From NCBI GenBank assembly GCA_028095005.1, contig CM051462.1:173299955-173363954 (forward strand): a stretch of 64,000 bases of DNA, in the 5' to 3' direction. Below are positions 56,929 to 64,000 of this stretch, piece after piece. Below the pieces are notes generated by a model. That model saw only the letters and a program-made list of their open reading frames with translations, did not search any database and was not told where the DNA came from. The DNA comes from Rhynchospora pubera (Eukaryota > Streptophyta > Magnoliopsida > Poales > Cyperaceae). Position 1 is the stretch's first letter. Each line of letters begins with the position of its first letter. Both the position numbers and the translations under genes were made by a program.

Positions 56929-57713
56929 GTATGGCGACAATTGAGGAAAGGGGGAAGGGAAAGGGAATGATCCAAGTATGAGTTTCTACTTTCTAGCTAG
57001 GTAGCTAGGGTTATGTTAAGAAGGTACGAAATGCTGAGCGTCGAGTCGAGTCGACTCCGAGAGTGGTAGAGAAAATTGACTCCGAGAGGGTTTTATTTAT
57101 TTTATGTGGCGACTAATTTCATCTCGCCGTGCGGCGGTCGGAGGAGCAGGAAGGAATGAGAGTGGAGAGGACGAGACCCAGAGAGAGAGGTGAAACAAGA
57201 CAAAACCACCACTAACAAGCGCAAGCGCGCCGATTTTCCATTTTCTTTCTGGTCATGTTTAGGGCCCAATTTTTAATATATGGGCCTCGTTCATGGGTTT
57301 CATAGAAATGAAATTGCAACGTTTTCACCACCAACAGTCCAACACCAATTTAATCCAACTGAAAGACCCCTATTAATTACTAAATTCCTACCTTTCAAAT
57401 CACCCAACAAATTGGAAATTATTAGCACCACAAATGCAATAAGAAGTTGGTTCTGTTACCATGTAAAATACTATATACGTTAGATATTCGAATTATGATT
57501 GTTGCATTCGAGACGAATAACTGTATTTGCCTTAAAAGTTTCCAAAATTAGTTTTGTCGTGCTTCAAAATTAAATCTAATGTTCAATTTGTGTGTTATAC
57601 TGTTATGTCATGTTTCATGCTTTCTAAACATGGTAACCGCCTACTGCCTCTGTAAATCATAGGTTTTCCGTGGTCATGATTCCTTTTAAAAAAATCATGC
57701 ATATATTTAGGCA
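56929..57713 (-). promoter_or_regulatory. 5' leader and promoter region of the KH gene
   Basis: The first 300 bases upstream of the start are purine/pyrimidine-biased and less AT-rich than the rest, as in a leader and proximal promoter. A GAGTCGAGTCGACTC palindrome lies near 57038-57057. No clear TATA box. Beyond about 57250 the sequence returns to ordinary AT-rich flank. Confidence 0.35.
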
Positions 57714-58162
57714 CAGGAGCGGAACCAGGATTTCGACATAGGGTGGGCCGATCAGCCGACCGTGGAGTAAAAAATAACACTGTCTGTCACGGTCGTGGAG
57801 TCTGTCGCTGTGTCGCCTGCAGCCTCCTGACTCTTTACTTCCGAGCCGAGAGAGAGATGGATTTGCGTAACAGAGAATGAGAATTGTCGAATTGGGAGAT
57901 GGATTTAGAAATTAGGAGAAACAATTTAAAAATTAGATATTTCTTTCTGTCTCTGACAGGAATTGGGAGATGAATTTGCGTAAGAGGATGAGAATTGGTC
58001 TCTAAGTGTTTACATTGAGAAAGATGGAACCTCTACTTAGACAACTAACTAGTTCAAATGAGCTCATTTACTTCAGCTTTGGACCTTTGGCGTAGGCCTA
58101 ACTATAACCTCTCCAATAAATTTTGCTACTTTGGCGTGTGCATGGCCCTGATTCCCGCCCTG
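57714..58162. mobile_element. hAT-like non-autonomous element (CAGG termini)
   Basis: The ends are CAGGAGCGGAACCAGG and the inverse of CAGGGCGGGAATCAGG. The 8-bp TTTAGGCA is duplicated exactly at 57706-57713 and 58163-58170. At 449 bp it has no coding capacity. The termini resemble the element at 9180-10213. Confidence 0.8.
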
Positions 58163-58170
58163 TTTAGGCA

Positions 58171-58520
58171 TGTTATTCAGTAGCAACAAATCCACAAAGT
58201 GAGAGTTAGTTTAGTATAATGAAGCATTCTGGTTATTAATGTGCTAATAAGATATTGGAAGAAACTAAATAACAATTACTAAACTAAAACTACTGAAGTA
58301 CTGTAATCCGTAGAGAAGTGGATGCATATGGAGTGAGATACAATTCCAATTTAGATGGTGATATACCTTTGGAGCAGCTGATCAATGAAAATGCTGGCAA
58401 TAACTACCTGATCCTTTTTCAAAAGCTAATTTAGAGAGTGTGCGAGTATTTATCTGTTATAGAGAGTCAGTTTGGGGTGATTGTGATGACCTGGTAGGAT
58501 GATAGTAGAAACATATGTAT
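58171..58520. other. intergenic DNA
   Basis: No feature seen between the hAT element and the next MITE. Confidence 0.45.
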
Positions 58521-58664
58521 GGCTCCGTTTGGATAGGTGTGGAAAGAAAGGAAGAAGGGAAGAAGTGGAAAGAATTATTGAGAAGTGTGTAATTTTGTGA
58601 AGAGTTTAAATTATTTATAATTTTTTTTTTCTTCTTCTTTCTTCCAACGATCCAAACACACCCT
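58521..58664. mobile_element. GGCTCC-ended MITE, copy 7
   Basis: The left terminus GGCTCCGTTTGGATAGG is intact. The right end has drifted to GATCCAAACACACCC. The interior ends in a T-run and CTTCTTCTTTCTTCC, pairing with the GGAAGAAGGGAAGAAG of the left arm. Confidence 0.7.
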
Positions 58665-60576
58665 ATAGTAGGATACGCACCTTTCTCTTTCTATGTCTGT
58701 TTTAGTCCGTACTTGTTAATTTCGTTTTAACAATTTACTAAAAAAAAAAAATGTAGTAGAAACAAACGAAACTGGATGAAATTTCCACCTATTTATAAAA
58801 AAAAATTTACTAAAGTACCGAAACAATTTACTTCTTTAGAATCATTACCTGTTGATATGTACCTAACCTAAGAATGATGATCCTCGAGTCTTTGACGGTC
58901 TTCTCACTTGCATTCTACCATCTTCAAGACACCAAGTCCTTTCCTTAATTCTCTCTTGTTCCCTTATTAATTGGAGCAGCCATTGGTGATTCCAATTTAT
59001 GTTTGATTGTGTTAGTATTTCAAATTGAGTTAATAAGGACAAACCCCAGATTGGATTCAGAAATTGAAGTTTCTCATCTGCCTTTGTTCTTTCCTTTTTG
59101 CAAATAAGAGACTACGTTAATTAGCAAATAAGGTACAGGTAAGATTTTCGCCTTTGTTCTTTCCAGAAGTTGATTATGTTTAATTAGCAAATAAGGTACA
59201 GGTAAGATTTTCGCCTTGGGAAATACCATTTGCAGCCCCAGTCTTGACCTTTTCCAATTGGATACCCATAAAATGTCCCATTCCACAGCAGCCGGCCCGG
59301 CTGAGCAGCCTACAAAAAAAAATAGTATCAATTATCAAGTATCAACATGATGTGCTAGCATCAAAAGAAAAAAAACAAATAGTATCAAGTATCAACATGA
59401 TGTGCTAGCATCAAAAGAAAATCAACTTATTTAACCACCCGTTTAAAATATTTCTTCTAATTATATATATATAGCATCCCAAATGTGATCGCTGATTTGT
59501 TTTGGCAAAGACCACATCAAAATAGTTACAAAAAGAAACTATGTTGATTTGTTATAAAATGGCAATCAATGGATAAAGTTGATATTTTTATAGTAGGTCA
59601 CTAAGCCATAGGTAGACTATATTAAAAATCGAATTGCATTTTTGTTATTGATAATTCATACTGTTTTCATTCTTTAAGTTATTGTATTACATTATTTTAG
59701 TCTTTCTATACTGAATTTCCTATTGTACTTGAGATGCATCGTGTGTGCGGCAGCTTGCAACTTCATGCGAACTATAGCTTCCTTCAACAAAAGAATACTC
59801 GGATAATTTTTAATGATGATGCTTGTAAGTTCATGTTTGAATTATCGCTTCGTTCAACTAAACAATACTTTGATTTAGTGGCAAGTAACAATAGTTAGCA
59901 ATGCTGTATATCAAGCATCATAAGCAAAAGCCACATTGCTTTGACTAATTAAAAAAGATAAGAAAGGTGATCTAAGAAATAAAAATCATTAAAATCTACC
60001 TCTTTCATGCACACCACTGCTAGACTCAAAGATGCATGCAAAATTTAAAATGCCCTACAAGATTAAATATACTACAACTCTCTTATTGATCACGCACTAC
60101 ACTGCTATATTTTATGTACCAATTTTGACAAACTTATTTACACCAACAATTTGGAAATAAAAACTATACTTCGGATGTATCACCATTATACAATAATAAA
60201 ATATGAAAAACATAAAAGAAAATATTTGGCAACTGGTGCACTAGCTACAATAACACAATCACCAATATTTACTCTGATAGTCCGATTAGCCATCAACATG
60301 CCAATCCTCCAAATTTCAATTTCTATTCCAAATAAATTACTTTCTAAAAACAGAGCAGTTTTAAACAAACTTTATCTCAATTCTCAAAACACTGATTCCC
60401 TTTCATACAAAAAGAGACTACGTTAATTAATAAAATTAAAACAGCACACGCAATAAATCCTACAACACCGAGTCAGATTCAAAATCTCCATATAAACAAA
60501 GAAAAAATAAGTAAAATTCAACCGGCCATCAATTTGTAACCAGGTTGAACCCGAATCGTCTCTACCGACACTACCC
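58665..60576. other. intergenic DNA and bHLH 3' flank
   Basis: Two short tandem duplications stand out. One, at 59079-59217, is a unit of about 69 bp with CGCCTTTGTTCTTTCC and TTAGCAAATAAGGTACAGG. The other, at about 59321-59420, has TATCAAGTATCAACATGATG as the shared part. No gene. The last 150 bases would be the bHLH 3' untranslated region. Confidence 0.5.
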
Positions 60577-62202
60577 CTAAACCCCGCTCATAGCACGAGA
60601 TAAGGCTGCAATAACCTTCTCCTTAGTCTGATTCTCGCAACCTGGTGACGGTATTACAAATGTGTGTACCAGATTACCAGCACCAACTGTCACCTTTGAC
60701 TCGACTGGACCCACTTGTGCTTCCTCAAAAGCCCGAAAAACTGGGCCAACCGGGTGAGTACCTTGAGGAATGGAAATCTTAACATGGACCTCATCTTGCA
60801 CAGTTTTCACATCAACGTCCGACGGTCGAGCCGGTCTCTCTCTAATATCCAACCTCTCCCTCTCCTCCTCCATGTCTCTCAGCTTCTTTTGCATATCAGT
60901 AATGTAGGTTATAGCATCACCTAGAAGAGATGCCTTGTCCATTTTCGAAATATTAGGTACAACCGCTCTTAAGGCATAGAACCGCTGGTTCAGCTTCTCT
61001 CTTCTCTGCCTCTCGGCCTCGACATGGTTAAGAGGTTCTTCTCTCCCATTGGCTGGTTTCCGACCACGCTTTCTGGGCCGTCTATCATCTGAAGTACCGA
61101 CCCTATCATCCTCAGTCTGGTCGCTCCCTTCGACTGGACCTGCACGTGCAACCAACGGACCCAAACCCGGTTTAGAACTTGGACCATTGCTAAAATCTAT
61201 CTGCCTTGGCTGGAACTGAGACAACACCGGTGCAGCAGTGGCACCAGCACCATTTCGTACCAGTAACACACCGCTGCCAGACCGATGCTGGCTCCAGCCA
61301 AACCCTTGTGCGCTTTTCCTACCATTTGCTGAGAGTACCAAATTATGTGCCTGCACATGGCCATGACTATGCACACCACCTGCTTGATGTAATGCCCAGG
61401 GCCTCGGTTCAACCTTCGGCACGACATCATTCACCGGGCTATGCCCCAATTTCAAATCCTGCCCAAAAATCTTTGCTCCCTCATTCTTTTCCCTTGAAAA
61501 CACAGACTTTAACATCCTCACAGCTTCAGGGCTCTCAGCTACCAGTTTGACCGAACCCAATTCAAGAACCCCATTTTCAAAAGGAACCAAGACAACTGTC
61601 TTGATCCCTGCGCTTTGAGCTAAAAACCCCCTGATACAATAGTTACCTGGTGAGAGGTTTAGTGCTGGGTCCGGGACCCACACATGCTTTCCCAACTTGA
61701 GAGCACGGCCGGGCCCGCCGTTCCCATTGGTGAAATTGAAGTACATGGAGGCAACAAAGAACATCTCAATGTCGGTCACTTGATCGAGACTTAGAGCGAT
61801 ATTCTCCTCATCGGCCCCGCCAAAGGCCTCGTGCAGCCGGTAAAGGACCCTCTTTTTCTTGATTCCAGAGTCAGAGCCGTCTGATATGTTTGACCCAGGG
61901 TCAGACTCAGTCTCCCGGCACGATCCGTCGCCCCATCCGAGCACAAGTTCACCGGACTTGGTGCGCGACAACTGCCAGAAGATTGCATAGCTCCAGCCAA
62001 TCGGGCCTTCCACGAGATAAACCAGCTTGTTCAAGAGATCAGGGTCGGCTTGCGAGAGAATCAACCCGTCGGAAGAGAAATTCCTGGTCGCAAGGTAATT
62101 GAATGCCTCGGGACCGATAACAGAGAGACTGCTGGCTCTGTCCTCTTCACTCCACGTCAGCATGTCGCGCCGGTCGGCCGATTCCGTCTCCTCGGTCTTC
62201 AT
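60577..62202 (-). CDS. bHLH transcription factor, bHLH13/JAM-type MYC relative
   Basis: A nuclear DNA-binding factor of the clade that in Arabidopsis includes bHLH3, bHLH13 and bHLH17. Those factors compete with MYC2 at G-boxes and damp jasmonate responses. A single exon of 541 aa from the ATG at 62200-62202 (MKTEETESADRRDMLTWSEE). The open frame continues upstream without an ATG through CT-rich leader. The bHLH-MYC N-terminal domain (about 30-230) has GPIGWSYAIFWQLSRTKSG and LGWGDGSCRE. A Gly/Pro/Gln-rich middle lacks the acidic activation segment of MYC2. A basic nuclear signal (RRPRKRGRKPANGREEP) precedes the bHLH domain (392-441). Its basic region NHVEAERQRREKLNQRF keeps the His, Glu and Arg that read CACGTG. 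An ACT-like dimerisation region follows (about 464-541). Repressor activity is inferred from the clade. Confidence 0.92.
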   Translation of the reverse strand: MKTEETESADRRDMLTWSEEDRASSLSVIGPEAFNYLATRNFSSDGLILSQADPDLLNKLVYLVEGPIGWSYAIFWQLSRTKSGELVLGWGDGSCRETESDPGSNISDGSDSGIKKKRVLYRLHEAFGGADEENIALSLDQVTDIEMFFVASMYFNFTNGNGGPGRALKLGKHVWVPDPALNLSPGNYCIRGFLAQSAGIKTVVLVPFENGVLELGSVKLVAESPEAVRMLKSVFSREKNEGAKIFGQDLKLGHSPVNDVVPKVEPRPWALHQAGGVHSHGHVQAHNLVLSANGRKSAQGFGWSQHRSGSGVLLVRNGAGATAAPVLSQFQPRQIDFSNGPSSKPGLGPLVARAGPVEGSDQTEDDRVGTSDDRRPRKRGRKPANGREEPLNHVEAERQRREKLNQRFYALRAVVPNISKMDKASLLGDAITYITDMQKKLRDMEEERERLDIRERPARPSDVDVKTVQDEVHVKISIPQGTHPVGPVFRAFEEAQVGPVESKVTVGAGNLVHTFVIPSPGCENQTKEKVIAALSRAMSGV

Positions 62203-62640
62203 TGAGGAGTTGAGACTCAATTCGGAGCAGATTGTCGCCAATTTGTCCGAATTGTGCGAAACAAGAGAAGAAGAGAACACACCTTGAGCGAAGATTGGTG
62301 GCACAAATTTCAGAGCTGAAGCTAGTATTGGTTGAGAATACTCAACTTGCACTAGCAGAGTAGCAGGTTTAATTTGAATCCTTCCCGATCGGACAAATCT
62401 CAGAAACAGAGAGAAAAAAGAGAGGAAAAGAGAGAGAGAGAGAGAGAGAAAGAGGAGCAACAGGAACAGAGCTTCTTTGTCTTCTCTCTTTTTTTTGTTT
62501 TTCTATCCTCGTTCGATTGTTCTCATGTGAAGAAAGAAAGATGAAGGCATCGAAAGGAGAGACTCTCGAATGCGCCATGATCTGTGCTCCGGTATGGAAT
62601 CTTATCCAACACACGTGGGACCCGCGTGTTTGCCCCTCAA
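62203..62640 (-). promoter_or_regulatory. bHLH gene 5' leader and proximal promoter with G-box
   Basis: On the minus strand a (GA/CT)n tract at about 62424-62451 lies in the presumed leader. An upstream ATG (MAHSRVSPFDAF frame, ending near 62369) would make a uORF of about 69 codons if transcribed. A perfect CACGTG G-box lies at 62612-62617, about 410 bp before the start. G-boxes are MYC2/JAM binding sites, so feedback by the gene's own family is possible. Confidence 0.45.
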
Positions 62641-63641
62641 CTGTCCATGTTTTGTGCTAATGCACCAGTTTACTCCATGTGCAGCTAGAATCGCCAGATT
62701 CAGGAGTAGAGAGGTTAGTGATTTCTAGTTGACTGGTCCCGGAGTTGAGCTTCTTCGCACGCCACAGCGAATCACACGCTTATGATGGAGCCAGTAGCGC
62801 TGCTGCACCAGGTGCAAACAGGCCATTTGGTAATCACGTTTTTGGTTCATAGATTTGTTTCTGTTAATGAGCCTGAGAAAGAGAATTTTAGGGTTGTTTA
62901 CATGGTTGTCGTCAATTTTTTTGGATAATCGTGATGGTAACAGACGCTGACGTCTTTATAAATTAAATTAAAACGTGCCGACGGCTCACTATGTGACAAT
63001 GTGAGGAGGTATCAATTTCATCAAGCCAAGCCAAAATTAATTAATTATCCGTTTTTGCATGGCCAGATATTGGTGATAAAATAGAAGAAGCAGAATCTTT
63101 TCTATTTTCCTTAAAGAATTCCACAAAGAAGGAAATTTTGCAAAACTACAAACGGCCGTTGTTTTATTGGAAAAAAAAACAAATCTTAAGTAATAACGCA
63201 GAGAAATGTGCAAATTGTTAAAACTTATTACAAGTAAAAAATAAAATAAAATTAAAGATCTAATTTCTATTAATTTTTTTGCGGCGTGCAGAACCCATTA
63301 ATAATTCATGAAACATTTATTTTCATGGAGTCATGGAGAAAAAGTATTTATCTTATTATAAATACAATGGTACTTCAAAATTATTAGATTGTAATTATGG
63401 GGTTAATATAAAGTTTTATATTGTAAGTGGTCAAACACAAATTATTTGTAGAAATGAAATGACACCCACTTGACGAGTTCATCAATTCTCAAATTCTCAT
63501 ATACGGGCCTACGGCTCAGATTTAAACGACGCCGGACTGAACGAAGCGACAGCTGGCTTTTTCTATCTCTCAATTTTTAGGACACTGCAGAGTCCGTTTT
63601 ATATCCGTACATCATAGTGTTTCGCTGTCGAGGACTCGGAG
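62641..63641. promoter_or_regulatory. intergenic region between divergent genes
   Basis: Shared upstream region of the minus-strand bHLH gene and the plus-strand gene starting at 63642. Mostly AT-rich. From about 63480 it becomes richer in CG, as in a proximal promoter. No specific motif is supported. Confidence 0.4.
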
Positions 63642-64000
63642 ATGGAGCATCCATTGAAGCCAGACTTACGAAGATTACTTCATTTGCCTTCACGGTAAAC
63701 GAAGCAATCATTCATATTTAACCGATCTTTGATCGTACGGTTCCTTATAGTCTTAAAATTTTGAACGGTCCGATCTGCCAGCATGTGCTATTGCACCCCC
63801 ACTTTAGTAATAATTTGGTGAAGGAACCTGGTTTTAGTGAGCCTAGAGATCGCTGGATCTGTGGATCATTGTACTGCTGGAGTCTGTGGTTGTATTAAAC
63901 GGTTGTTTTTGTAATGTGAAGTTGTGAACTTGTGATGAAATTATTTCGATAGGCGAGAAGCTTTCTCTCACTTTTCGTGCAACCAGGTGAATGGAGCACG
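63642..64000 (+). CDS. start of an unidentified gene, cut by the window edge
   Basis: ATG at 63642 opens MEHPLKPDLRRLLHLPSR. A donor (CACG/GTAAAC at 63695) and an acceptor (TTTCGATAG ending 63952) bound an intron of 258 bp. The split codon joins in frame to REAFSHFSCNQVNGAR, which runs off the end. Phase agreement across the intron and the GC-richer context before it support a real 5' end. The protein family is not recognised from 34 residues. Confidence 0.5.

Noticed and set aside
62203..62460. N-terminal extension of the bHLH protein (Leu/Ser/Phe-rich)
   Set aside because: It has no ATG and translates a CT-rich leader. The family's start fits the ATG at 62200-62202.
1..64000. CRISPR arrays, bacterial operons or viral genes
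   Set aside because: None seen. The direct repeats present are transposon-derived or microsatellites, and the genes are spliced plant genes.

Overview
This is a gene-poor, AT-rich stretch of an angiosperm nuclear genome. The evidence is spliced plant gene families (an auxin response factor, a MYC-type bHLH factor, a five-KH RNA-binding protein and a plant-specific glutaredoxin-domain protein), a nuclear fragment resembling plastid ycf2, and many plant-type transposons. The species cannot be named from the sequence. I traced splice sites by hand, so they are predictions.

1-40.2 kb is an accessory desert with no intact cellular gene. It holds nested and degenerate mobile DNA: tRNA-derived SINEs, hAT-like and Mutator-like non-autonomous elements with readable target-site duplications, a GGCTCCGTTTGG-ended MITE family, and long inverted-repeat elements that share a core stem but carry different outer arms. 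Two Helitrons (21.35-25.33 and 36.88-40.25 kb) carry captured gene pieces, one of them an exon of peptidyl-tRNA hydrolase 2. A ~6.9-kb Mutator-like element (28.08-34.94 kb) carries a decayed gene joining a FAR1-type N-terminus to a plant mobile-domain-like region and an Ulp1-like C-terminal region. It sits inside one copy of an older segmental repeat, whose uninterrupted paralogue lies near 20.1 kb.

40.3-45.1 kb is a complete 14-exon class-B auxin response factor gene (657 aa, plus strand) that starts about 0.7 kb after the second Helitron. 45.1-50.5 kb is intergenic, with a 5'-truncated LINE broken by an hAT MITE and the ycf2-like fragment. 50.96-52.09 kb is a single-exon, probably lipid-anchored glutaredoxin-domain protein. 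53.25-56.93 kb (minus strand) is a seven-exon five-KH protein (654 aa). 60.58-62.20 kb (minus strand) is a single-exon bHLH13/JAM-like repressor (541 aa). A further gene begins at 63.64 kb and leaves the window. The cellular genes look like independent units. Two (ARF and bHLH) are hormone-response transcription factors, but nothing shows they are co-regulated.
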